Positions 1-6,118 of a stretch of 6,118 bases of DNA are shown here, one piece after another. Source of the stretch: Verrucomicrobiota bacterium (GTDB lineage Bacteria; Verrucomicrobiota; Verrucomicrobiia; Limisphaerales; CAZBKV01); contig JAGHDA010000185.1 in NCBI GenBank assembly GCA_021160185.1, positions 1-6,118 of the forward strand. The letters run 5' to 3'. Made by a program: the position numbers and the translations under genes. Numbering within the stretch: the first letter of the stretch is position 1; the number at the start of each line of letters is the position of its first letter. The notes beneath the pieces were generated by a model. That model saw only the letters and a list, made by a program, of their open reading frames with translations, ran no database searches and had not been told where the DNA came from.

Positions 1-44
1 CAGCCGCAAGCGAAGGAGCGTGGACGTCTTCGCCCGCGATGTGC

Positions 45-72
45 CGCGGCCGGGATGGCCGCGCTCCTTTTT
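45..72 (+). terminator. Terminator-like hairpin, repeat copy 1
   Basis: CGCGGCC (45-51) pairs perfectly with GGCCGCG (57-63) around the 5-base loop GGGAT, followed by CTCC and a run of five T (68-72). This is the shape of an intrinsic terminator on the + strand, though the T run starts four bases after the stem and is short. It would stop transcription entering from a plus-strand gene left of the window, before it reads antisense into the phosphoesterase gene. On the minus strand there is no T run after the stem. Confidence 0.45.
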
Positions 73-136
73 GTCGCGGTTTCTGGCGGCTCAGCCGCAA
101 GCGAAGGAGCGTGGTCGTCTTCGCCCGCGGTACGCG

Positions 137-163
137 GCGGCCAGGATGGCCGCGTTCCTTTTT
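137..163 (+). terminator. Terminator-like hairpin, repeat copy 2
   Basis: GCGGCC (137-142) pairs with GGCCGC (148-153) around the loop AGGAT, followed by GTTCC and five T (159-163). It is the duplicated equivalent of the hairpin at 45-72, one base pair shorter because of a substitution at 136. The stem, loop size and T run are kept although several bases outside them differ between copies. That is compatible with selection on structure, but two copies are too few to prove it. Confidence 0.4.
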
Positions 164-198
164 GTCGCGGTCCTAATCCGCCTTGGGGCCGCGGCGTT

Positions 199-1197
199 TT
201 ATTTTCCCGCCGCGCCTTCTTTTTGGTCCCAAGCCTCGAACAGGTCGGCAAGGGAGTGTTTTGCCGCCGCCGGCGGCGGGGAGACGGCGAGGACTTTTTT
301 CAGATAAGCGATGGCCTCGGGCAGACGGCGGATGGATCGGGGCAAGGCGGCCGCGGCGGCGTTGGGATGGCCGCCGCCTTGGAGCAGTTCGGCCGCGCGA
401 ATCGCCTGGCCGTTGCGGCTGCGGAGGCTGGCCACCCATACGCCGGAGGCTTTGCGGGCGAGGGTGATCAGAACTTCATAGGGCGTTTGAGGATCTTCCA
501 GGAGCCGGTGAAGGATCAGGTTGGGGTTGCCGACGAGGGTTTCCACGTAGCCGACCTGGGGCGTGATGGGCTGCATGGAAGCGCGGCTCCAGGCGTAGCC
601 GATGGGATCTTCTACGCGGCGTTTGACCGCCATGACTTCCAGCAGCGGATGGTCCAGGAGCCGATCGAGCTTGCCATCCAGGAGACGGTAGAGGCTCCAG
701 AACTGGTAGGTTTTGATGAGGTTGGCGTAGTCGCTGGCTTCGGGGAAATCGGGATCTTCGATCAGGAAAAGATCGGCCACGTTGGCGAGCCGCGCCAACC
801 GGGCGAGGCGTTCGTCGCTCAGGCCGTGTTCTTCGCAAAGTTCGTACGCCAGGGCGCTGCTGGATTTGTGCGGGCTGTGGATCAGCGTGGCCTGCGCAGG
901 GATGTGCTGCAGGGGATGATGGTCGATCAGCGTCCATCCGGGGCGATCCACGGTGGGGTTGACCGCCAGGTCGCACACCCACGCCGTTGGCTCTTCGTGC
1001 CGCCGTTGACGCCACGCGTGCACCGGATAGGCGTAAAGAGGAATTTCCTTCTCGTACAGCTTTTCAGCCAGCCGCTGGAGCAGGAGACCCGCTACGAATC
1101 CGTCCAAATCGCTCTCGTGCGTAAAGATCGCTTTCGGTTCCGTCAACTCTACCATTCGAGGGGCAAGATAGGGGACGCGTTCCGCTTCGTCAGGCAC
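199..1197 (-). CDS. DHH/DHHA1 family phosphoesterase (NrnA/RecJ-like superfamily)
   Basis: This is a 332-residue cytoplasmic protein with no signal peptide or membrane segment. The metal-binding DHH motifs appear in order: H27-E-S-D30-L-D32-G (motif I), D76 in CDLAVNP (motif II), D92-H93-H94-P (the DHH signature), the KSSSALAYEL segment at 111-120, and D142 in NVADLF (likely motif IV). The C-terminal substrate-binding DHHA1 domain carries GGGHPNAAAA at 274-283. Family members are Mn-dependent phosphodiesterases or phosphatases acting on nanoRNA, pAp, cyclic dinucleotides or ssDNA. The length and two-domain plan fit the small NrnA-like group rather than full RecJ, but the exact substrate cannot be read from sequence. 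The listed start is GTG at 1197. An ATG at 1155 (residue 15) would give 318 residues, still ahead of motif I, and leaves more room for a promoter. Neither has a good Shine-Dalgarno sequence. The gene is divergent from the helicase. The stop is TAA at 199-201. Confidence 0.88.
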   Translation of the reverse strand: MPDEAERVPYLAPRMVELTEPKAIFTHESDLDGFVAGLLLQRLAEKLYEKEIPLYAYPVHAWRQRRHEEPTAWVCDLAVNPTVDRPGWTLIDHHPLQHIPAQATLIHSPHKSSSALAYELCEEHGLSDERLARLARLANVADLFLIEDPDFPEASDYANLIKTYQFWSLYRLLDGKLDRLLDHPLLEVMAVKRRVEDPIGYAWSRASMQPITPQVGYVETLVGNPNLILHRLLEDPQTPYEVLITLARKASGVWVASLRSRNGQAIRAAELLQGGGHPNAAAAALPRSIRRLPEAIAYLKKVLAVSPPPAAAKHSLADLFEAWDQKEGAAGK

Positions 1198-1259
1198 AAT
1201 CTCGCGTCGTGGGCTCCGGCGCTTCTCATCCGCCGCCGCTCCGGCTACCTTTCCGGCGC
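1156..1259. promoter_or_regulatory. Divergent control region between phosphoesterase and helicase genes
   Basis: This stretch must hold the promoters and leaders of both divergent genes, unless they lie inside the coding regions. It spans from the alternative phosphoesterase ATG (1155) to the preferred helicase ATG (1260). If the upstream GTG starts (1197 on the minus strand, 1209 on the plus strand) were both used, only 11 bases would separate the genes. I could not find a convincing -35/-10 pair, operator palindrome or purine-rich ribosome binding site on either strand. The call rests on gene orientation alone. Confidence 0.3.
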
Positions 1260-3818
1260 ATGCGAGCGACGCTGTACGACTTTTTGCCGCGCGACGAGGA
1301 TCTGTCCAACGAGACGCTTTTGGGGCGGTTCCTTGAATACATCGAGCGCGTGGGGCTGGAGCTGTATCCTTCCCAGGAAGCGGCTGTGCTCGAGCTGTTC
1401 GAGGAAAAGAACGTCATCCTTAACACGCCCACCGGATCGGGCAAGTCGCTGGTCGCTGCGGCGCTCCACTTCAAGTCGTTGGCTCAGGGGCGGCGGTCGG
1501 TCTACACCTGTCCCGTCAAGGCGCTGGTCAACGAGAAGTGGATGAACCTGTGCCGGGAGTTCGGGCCGGACAACGTGGGGTTGAGCACCGGCGACGCCAC
1601 GGTCAACCGGGACGCGCCCATCCTTTGCTGCACGGCGGAAATCCTGGCCAACATCGCCTTGCGCGAAGGCGAGAACGCTCCCGTCCGCGAGGTGATCATG
1701 GACGAGTTCCACTGGTACGCCGATCCGGAGCGCGGTTGGGCCTGGCAGGTTCCCTTGCTTGCGTTGCCGCGGGCGCGCTTTCTGCTTATGTCGGCCACGC
1801 TGGGCGACACCCGGTTTTTCGAGGAGGAGCTGACCCGCCTCAACGGAAGGCCCACGGCTGCGGTTCGCTCCGAGGAACGGCCGGTGCCGCTCGAGTACGA
1901 ATACGTCGAGACGCCCCTGGCGCAAACAGTGAGCCGCCTGGTCGAGGAAGACAAGGCGCCGGTTTACGTGGTGCATTTCACCCAGGTGGAAGCGGCCGAG
2001 AACGCCCAGAATTTCACGAGCATCAACTGTTGTTCGCGGGAGGAGAAACAGGCCCTCGCCGAGACGCTGGGCGAGTCTCGCTTCGACACCCCCTACGGTC
2101 CGAAGCTGCGGGCCTGGCTCAAGCACGGGGTCGGACTTCATCACGCCGGGCTTTTGCCCCGCTACCGCGTGTTGACCGAGCAGCTCGCCCAACGCGGCCT
2201 GCTCAAAATCATCTGCGGCACCGACACGCTCGGCGTGGGCGTAAACATCCCGATCCGCACCGTCCTGTTCACCCGCCTTTGCAAGTACGACGGACACAAG
2301 ACGCGGATTCTTTCGGCGCGGGATTTCCACCAGATTAGCGGCCGCGCGGGAAGGAAAGGCTTTGATGAAAAGGGTTGGGTGGTTGTGCAGGCGCCTGAAC
2401 ACGTCATCGAGAACCTCCAGCTCCAGAAAAAAGCCGCAGCCACGGGCAAAAAGTTCGTCAAACGCCGCCCGCCGAAGCGGGGCTTCATCAATTGGGATCG
2501 GAAGACCTTCGAGCGTTTGGTTCACGCCCCTCCTGAGCGGCTTGCTTCTCAGTTCCAGATCACCCACGGCATGCTCTTGCACACGCTCAGCCGCAAGGGG
2601 AACGGTTGCGAGGCGATGCGCCAGATCATCCGCCGCTGCCACGACGCGCCTTCGGCCAAGAAGCGTCATTTCCGCCGCGCCTGGCAGCTCTTCCGCTCGC
2701 TTCTGGACCGGGGGATCGTCGAGATCGTTCCCCGGACCGAGGAGGGCGGCTACATCCGCGTCAACGTGGAGCTGCAGGAAGATTTCTCGATGGATCAGAC
2801 CCTCTCGCTTTACCTTCTGGAGACGATCCCTCTGCTCGACGCTCAAGATCCCGACTACGCCTTGAACCTTCTTAGCCTGGTCGAGGCGATTCTCGAGGAT
2901 CCGGATTACATCCTCCGCCGCCAGCTCGAGAAACTCAAAGCCCGGGTCTTGGCCGAGCTCAAGGCCCAAGGCGCCGAATACATGGAGCGGGTGCAGGAGC
3001 TGGACAAGCTGGAGCATCCCAAGCCGCTGCGGGACTTCATTTACAGCACGTTCAACGCCTTCGCCGAGCGCCACCCTTGGGTGGGGCAGGAAAACATCCG
3101 TCCCAAGTCGATCGCCCGCGAGATGTACGAAAACCTCCGGTCGTTCGAGGATTATGTCCGGGATTACAATCTACAGCGCGTGGAAGGGCTTTTGCTCCGC
3201 CACTTGAACAGCGTTCACAAGGTCCTCTGCCAAACGGTTCCCGACACGGCCAAAACGCCCGAGGCGCGGGAAATGGAGCTTTATTTCCGACTCATGATCC
3301 GGCAGGTCGATTCCAGCCTGCTCGAGGAATGGGAGCGGATGCGCGATCCGCGGTATCTGCCTCGCGACGCTCGGGCGCGGGCTCAGGCCCGCGTTCCGGT
3401 GTTCGAGGAAACCGCAGGCGATGTGACCAAGAACCGCGAGGTCTTCGAAGCGCTCGTCCGCAACCGCATCTTTGAGTTCCTTCGCTCCCTGGCCCGGAGC
3501 CGGTTCGAGGAAGCCCTCCAGGCGCTGGATCTTCGTGAGAGCGGCGAGGGAACGCCTTGGACCCCTGAGCTCCTGCGGGAACGGATGGAGCATTACCTCG
3601 CCGAACGGGAGCGGCTTCTCCTGGATCCGGAGGCTCGAAGTCGCAAACACACCTATGTCCGGCCTTCGGAGGAAGTGCGGGAGTGGGTGGTTCAGCAGAT
3701 GCTCGTGGATCCGGAGGGGATCAACGATTGGGTCGCCGAGTTCCGCGTCGATCTGGAGGCGTCCCGGCGCGAGCAGCGTCCGGTGACGCAACTGTTGCGA
3801 CTGGGGCCGCTGGCGTGA
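1260..3818 (+). CDS. Ski2-like DExH-box helicase with C-terminal DUF3516-type region
   Basis: This is an 852-residue ATP-dependent superfamily 2 helicase. RecA domain 1 has a Q-motif-like Q39, Walker A TPTGSGKS (56-63), motif Ia PVKALVNEKW (85-94), STGDATVN (109-116), the DEFH box (148-151) and SAT (178-180). RecA domain 2 has HHAGLLPRYR (294-303), GTDTLGVGVNIP (320-331) and the arginine-finger motif QISGRAGRKG (358-367). All residues needed for ATP hydrolysis are present. The KALVNEK and HHAGLLP signatures are typical of the Ski2/Mtr4 group. Roughly residues 390-852 are charged and mostly helical. They include RPKSIAREMYE (from about 614) and QVDSSLLEEWE (from about 682), which I recognise from DUF3516, a domain of unknown function fused to bacterial helicases. 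The likely substrate is RNA or structured nucleic acid. ATG at 1260 is chosen; an in-frame GTG at 1209 would add 17 low-complexity residues and nearly abut the divergent gene. No clear ribosome binding site is visible. Confidence 0.92.
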   Translation: MRATLYDFLPRDEDLSNETLLGRFLEYIERVGLELYPSQEAAVLELFEEKNVILNTPTGSGKSLVAAALHFKSLAQGRRSVYTCPVKALVNEKWMNLCREFGPDNVGLSTGDATVNRDAPILCCTAEILANIALREGENAPVREVIMDEFHWYADPERGWAWQVPLLALPRARFLLMSATLGDTRFFEEELTRLNGRPTAAVRSEERPVPLEYEYVETPLAQTVSRLVEEDKAPVYVVHFTQVEAAENAQNFTSINCCSREEKQALAETLGESRFDTPYGPKLRAWLKHGVGLHHAGLLPRYRVLTEQLAQRGLLKIICGTDTLGVGVNIPIRTVLFTRLCKYDGHKTRILSARDFHQISGRAGRKGFDEKGWVVVQAPEHVIENLQLQKKAAATGKKFVKRRPPKRGFINWDRKTFERLVHAPPERLASQFQITHGMLLHTLSRKGNGCEAMRQIIRRCHDAPSAKKRHFRRAWQLFRSLLDRGIVEIVPRTEEGGYIRVNVELQEDFSMDQTLSLYLLETIPLLDAQDPDYALNLLSLVEAILEDPDYILRRQLEKLKARVLAELKAQGAEYMERVQELDKLEHPKPLRDFIYSTFNAFAERHPWVGQENIRPKSIAREMYENLRSFEDYVRDYNLQRVEGLLLRHLNSVHKVLCQTVPDTAKTPEAREMELYFRLMIRQVDSSLLEEWERMRDPRYLPRDARARAQARVPVFEETAGDVTKNREVFEALVRNRIFEFLRSLARSRFEEALQALDLRESGEGTPWTPELLRERMEHYLAERERLLLDPEARSRKHTYVRPSEEVREWVVQQMLVDPEGINDWVAEFRVDLEASRREQRPVTQLLRLGPLA

Positions 3819-3839
3819 GCGGTCGGGGCCGCGGACCGT
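3819..3839. terminator. GC hairpin between convergent genes
   Basis: GCGGTC (3819-3824) can pair with GACCGT (3834-3839): five Watson-Crick pairs plus one G-U on the plus strand, around a 9-base GC-rich loop. It starts directly after the helicase TGA and lies in the 30-bp gap before the stop of the opposing glycyl radical enzyme gene, where a shared bidirectional terminator would be expected. There is no T run on either side, so it is at best a weak or factor-assisted terminator, and chance pairing in GC-rich DNA is possible. Confidence 0.3.
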
Positions 3840-3848
3840 GCGGCGGGA

Positions 3849-6118
3849 TCAGAAGGCTTCGTGTTCGGTGCGCGCGATGATCTCTTCCTGCAGGTCCTTG
3901 GAAAGATCGCAGAAGTAATCGCTGTAGCCCGCGACCCGGACAATCAGGTCCCGGTATTCCTCCGGCCGCGCCTGGGCCCGGCGGAGCGTCTCGGCCCGCA
4001 CCACGTTGAACTGGACGTGGTGGCCGCCCAGCCGGAAATAGGCCCGCACCAGACGCGCCCATTTCTCGAGCCCTTCCTCGTCGTTCACCAGAGCCGGACT
4101 CAGTTTCATGTTCAGCAGCGTGCCGCCTGTGCGCGAATGGTCCATCTTGGCCGCGCTGCGAAAGACCGCCGTGGGGCCGTTGCGATCCGCGCCCTGGACG
4201 GGGGAAATGCCTTCGGAAAAAGGCCGGCGCGCCTTCCGTCCGTCCGGCATGGCGCCGGTGACGCTGCCGAAGTAGATATGGCAGGTGGTGGGCAGCATCT
4301 GGATATGATATTGCCCGCCGCGCCAATTGGGCCGTCCCTCGATGATTTCGAAGCAAAGCTCGAACACCCGGCGCATCAGTTCGTCCGCGTAATCGTCGTC
4401 GTTGCCGTATTTCCGCGTGCGATTCCACAGGTACTGACGCAGGGCCTCTTCGCCCTCGAAGTCGTGATCCAGCGCGGCGACCAGCTCGGCCAAAGGCAAG
4501 CGGCGGGGTCCGGCCTTCGTCCGGGGCGCGGCTTGAAGGAGGGCGCTTCGCGCGGCGCCGCTCCCGGTCGGCCGGCTGCGGGGCTCCGCGCGCGTTTCCG
4601 CCGCGCCGCCGGGTTCCCGCGGCGCCGGCGCGCCGTCGAAGCAAACCTGCCGGAGGGCGCTCAAGCTGTCCGTGACGCTGCCGATCCCGACGAATTGGAT
4701 GTAGCTGGTGTCGTACCGCGCGCCGCCTGCGTTGTAGTCGCGCGCTTTTTCGATGCAGTCGCTGATCAATACGCTCAGGAACGGAGCGGGCATCTGCTCG
4801 GCGTAGAGCTGCTCGATGACCTGGTTGCCGCGCAGCTTGATTTCGAGGAAGTGACGGACTTGGCGCGCATAGGCTTCGAAGAGCTGGTCGAATGTCCTGA
4901 ACGTCTCCGGCGCTCCGGTTTGCAGCCCGATCCGCTTGCCGCTCATCGGGTCGAGGCCGTTGTGGAGAGTGATCTCCAGGATCTTCGGCAGATTGAAGTA
5001 GCCGGTCAGGATGTAGGCTTCCTTGCCGAAGGCCCCGGCCTCGACGCAGCCGCTGCAGCCGCCTTCGCGGGCGTCCTGCGGGCTTTTGCCTTGGCGGACA
5101 AGCTCCGCCTCCACCGTGTCGGCGTTGAAGAGGCTCGGGTAGCCGTAGCCGCGGCGGATTACCCGCAGGGCTCGCTTGAGCAGCGCGTCGGGCGTCTTGC
5201 GCGAGAGCTGCAGGTTGTTGCCCGGTTGGATCAGATGCAGATCCTCGATGGCATCCAGGATCATGTGGGAGAGCTCATTCGAGCCGTCCCGGCCATCGGA
5301 CGTAAGGCCGCCGAGGTTGATGTTGGCGAAATCGCCGTAGGTGCCGCTTTCCGCCGCAGTCACCCCTACTTTCGGCGGGGCGAGGTGGTTGTTGAACTTG
5401 ATCAGGAGACACTCGATCAGTTCCCGCGCCGCTTCAGGCGTGAGCGCGCCCGCCTCGATCTCGCGTCGGTAAAAGGGCAGCAGGTGCTGGTCCAGATGGC
5501 CCGGGTTGAAAGAGTCCCACCCGTTGAGTTCGGTGATCACCCCGATGTGGCAGAACCAGTAGTGCTGAATTGCCTCGCGAAAGGTGCGGGGCGCATGGGC
5601 CGGAACCCGCTCGCATATTTCGGCGATTTGCTCCAGCTCGGCCCGCCGCTCGGGGCGGGTCTCTTGGGCGGCCAGTTCCCGGGCGCGCTCGGCGTGCCGC
5701 CGGGCCAGGAGGATGAGGGCGTCGCAGGCGATCTCGAAGGATTGGAGCGCCTCGCGCTTGCGCTCCAGTTCCGGATCGTCAGAGTCCAGTCTCGCCCGCG
5801 ACCGCCGGATCCGTTCCTTGAAGTCGAGCAATCCCGCTCCGTAGATCTTGCCGTCCAGCGCCGTGTGCCCCGGCGCGCGTTGCTCCATGAATTCGGTGAA
5901 GATTCCGGCGCGGTAAGCGTCGAGCCATTCCGGCGACATCTTTTTGAAAATTTGCTCCCGTATGGTGCGCCCGCGCCAGTAAGGAATGATTTCTTCCCGG
6001 TAAAGGCGGCGGGTTTCCGCGTCCACGCGGTAGCGGGTCTTCGGGCGGCTGTCCAGGATGTCCAGGTCTTCCAGGCTGTGGCAGGTCAGCTCCGGATAGG
6101 TGGGGGTGAGCTTGGGGC
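3849..6118 (-). CDS. Glycyl radical enzyme, PFL-like family (HypD/dehydratase type), 5' end outside window
   Basis: The gene is partial: the frame is open to the last base of the window. The 30 codons upstream of the internal GTG at 6024-6026 read like the family N-terminus (TYPELTCHSLEDLDIL), so that GTG is not the start. Residue numbers here count from it. The enzyme uses a protein glycyl radical to make a cysteine thiyl radical that attacks the substrate. The cysteine is C327 in GGCSGCVEAG (5046-5048), with E329 as the expected acid/base of GCVE-type enzymes. The radical glycine is G700 in VRVAGYSDYF (3927-3929), 25 residues from the C-terminus. Family segments EFMEQRAPGHT, KFNNHLAPPKVG, CIEKARDYNAGGARY and TTCHIYFG are intact. 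As far as I recall the family, the pattern is closest to trans-4-hydroxyproline dehydratase (HypD) and relatives, but substrate is not proven. A 44-residue insertion occupies 466-509. From family spacing I estimate about 75-80 N-terminal residues are missing. No activase gene is visible; one is required for function. Confidence 0.93.
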   Translation of the reverse strand, partial: PKLTPTYPELTCHSLEDLDILDSRPKTRYRVDAETRRLYREEIIPYWRGRTIREQIFKKMSPEWLDAYRAGIFTEFMEQRAPGHTALDGKIYGAGLLDFKERIRRSRARLDSDDPELERKREALQSFEIACDALILLARRHAERARELAAQETRPERRAELEQIAEICERVPAHAPRTFREAIQHYWFCHIGVITELNGWDSFNPGHLDQHLLPFYRREIEAGALTPEAARELIECLLIKFNNHLAPPKVGVTAAESGTYGDFANINLGGLTSDGRDGSNELSHMILDAIEDLHLIQPGNNLQLSRKTPDALLKRALRVIRRGYGYPSLFNADTVEAELVRQGKSPQDAREGGCSGCVEAGAFGKEAYILTGYFNLPKILEITLHNGLDPMSGKRIGLQTGAPETFRTFDQLFEAYARQVRHFLEIKLRGNQVIEQLYAEQMPAPFLSVLISDCIEKARDYNAGGARYDTSYIQFVGIGSVTDSLSALRQVCFDGAPAPREPGGAAETRAEPRSRPTGSGAARSALLQAAPRTKAGPRRLPLAELVAALDHDFEGEEALRQYLWNRTRKYGNDDDYADELMRRVFELCFEIIEGRPNWRGGQYHIQMLPTTCHIYFGSVTGAMPDGRKARRPFSEGISPVQGADRNGPTAVFRSAAKMDHSRTGGTLLNMKLSPALVNDEEGLEKWARLVRAYFRLGGHHVQFNVVRAETLRRAQARPEEYRDLIVRVAGYSDYFCDLSKDLQEEIIARTEHEAF
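4500..4631 (-). other. 44-residue low-complexity in-frame insertion in the glycyl radical enzyme
   Basis: Glycyl radical enzymes of this type normally run directly from the SVTDSLSALRQVCFDG segment into LPLAELVAALDHDFEG. Here about 44 residues rich in Ala, Pro, Arg and Gly (residues 466-509 counted from the GTG at 6026) lie between them. The DNA is markedly more GC-rich than the flanking coding sequence. The frame is the same on both sides and family similarity resumes at once, so this is an insertion rather than a frameshift. The composition suggests a disordered surface loop. The boundaries are approximate because they rest on my memory of family alignments. Confidence 0.65.

Larger units (their letters stand above)
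1..171. repeat. Two tandem copies of a 91-bp-period GC-rich repeat
   Basis: Positions 1-80 and 92-171 align without gaps with 7 mismatches (positions 24, 39, 41, 42, 45, 52 and 64 of the first copy), separated by the 11-bp linker 81-91. Each unit starts CAGCCGCAAGCGAAGGAGCG and ends CTTTTTGTCGCGGT. Within the first copy the arm AAGGAGCG (13-20) is the reverse complement of CGCTCCTT (62-69), and a smaller perfect hairpin lies inside. The period is not a multiple of three, and no convincing protein runs through it, so it is read as intergenic. The array may continue to the left of the window. It lies just 3' of the phosphoesterase gene (stop at 199-201). Origin is unknown: a local duplication of a terminator or a small dispersed repeat are both possible. 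Confidence 0.85.

Noticed and set aside
1..171. CRISPR array
   Set aside because: There are only two copies of an 80-bp unit with an 11-bp linker, no short repeat-spacer alternation and no cas genes.
178..198. Terminator for the phosphoesterase gene directly after its stop
   Set aside because: On the minus strand the bases after the TAA can form only a 4-5 bp stem with no following T run.
1170..1205. Possible -10 element CACAAT (1195-1200) for the helicase gene
   Set aside because: It has only four matches to TATAAT and no plausible -35 at the right distance; chance is a sufficient explanation.
55..1545. A 496-codon plus-strand open frame covering the left edge and the phosphoesterase gene
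   Set aside because: It is antisense to a gene with complete DHH and DHHA1 motifs, its translation is low-complexity and unlike any family, and it crosses into the helicase in the wrong frame. Long antisense frames are expected in GC-rich DNA.
1245..3074. A 609-codon minus-strand open frame antisense to the helicase
   Set aside because: The plus strand carries every SF2 helicase motif in order, while the antisense product shows no recognisable motif or domain.
3721..4644. A 307-codon minus-strand frame beginning near the insertion in the glycyl radical enzyme, suggesting a frameshift
   Set aside because: The family sequence on both sides of the insertion is in one and the same frame, and the alternative frame is Arg/Gly/Pro-rich with no family similarity.
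6024..6026. GTG as the true start of the glycyl radical enzyme
   Set aside because: The 30 upstream codons are open and read like the conserved N-terminal region of the family, so the gene continues past the window edge.

Overview
The window holds three protein-coding genes in high-GC DNA and reads as a stretch of chromosome from a bacterium with an anaerobic or facultatively anaerobic lifestyle. The lifestyle inference rests on an oxygen-sensitive glycyl radical enzyme. GC-rich codons and long antisense shadow frames fit a high-GC genome, but nothing here fixes the phylum. There are no rRNA, tRNA, CRISPR or transposase sequences.

Layout: Positions 1-198 are non-coding. They carry two tandem copies (91-bp period) of a GC-rich unit, each with a terminator-like hairpin followed by a short T run on the + strand. 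Positions 199-1197 (minus strand) encode a DHH/DHHA1 phosphoesterase of the NrnA/RecJ-like superfamily. Positions 1260-3818 (plus strand) encode a Ski2-like DExH helicase whose C-terminal half resembles DUF3516. These two genes are divergent, with only about 60-105 bp between plausible start codons. Positions 3849 to beyond 6118 (minus strand) encode a glycyl radical enzyme (PFL-like family, HypD/CutC/glycerol dehydratase type). It converges on the helicase across a 30-bp gap that contains a small GC hairpin. Its 5' end lies outside the window, and the reading frame is open to the last base.

How the genes relate: The DHH phosphoesterase and the helicase share a divergent control region. Both families act on nucleic acid (short-oligonucleotide or pAp hydrolysis and RNA/DNA unwinding), so a joint role in RNA turnover or repair is a reasonable inference but not shown. 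The glycyl radical enzyme is metabolically unrelated. Its activating radical SAM enzyme is not in this window and would have to lie upstream, past the right edge.

The most unusual details are a 44-residue Ala/Pro/Arg/Gly-rich in-frame insertion in the glycyl radical enzyme, the tandem hairpin repeat at the left edge, and the tight divergent pairing of the phosphoesterase with the DUF3516 helicase. I see no clear wholly new system.
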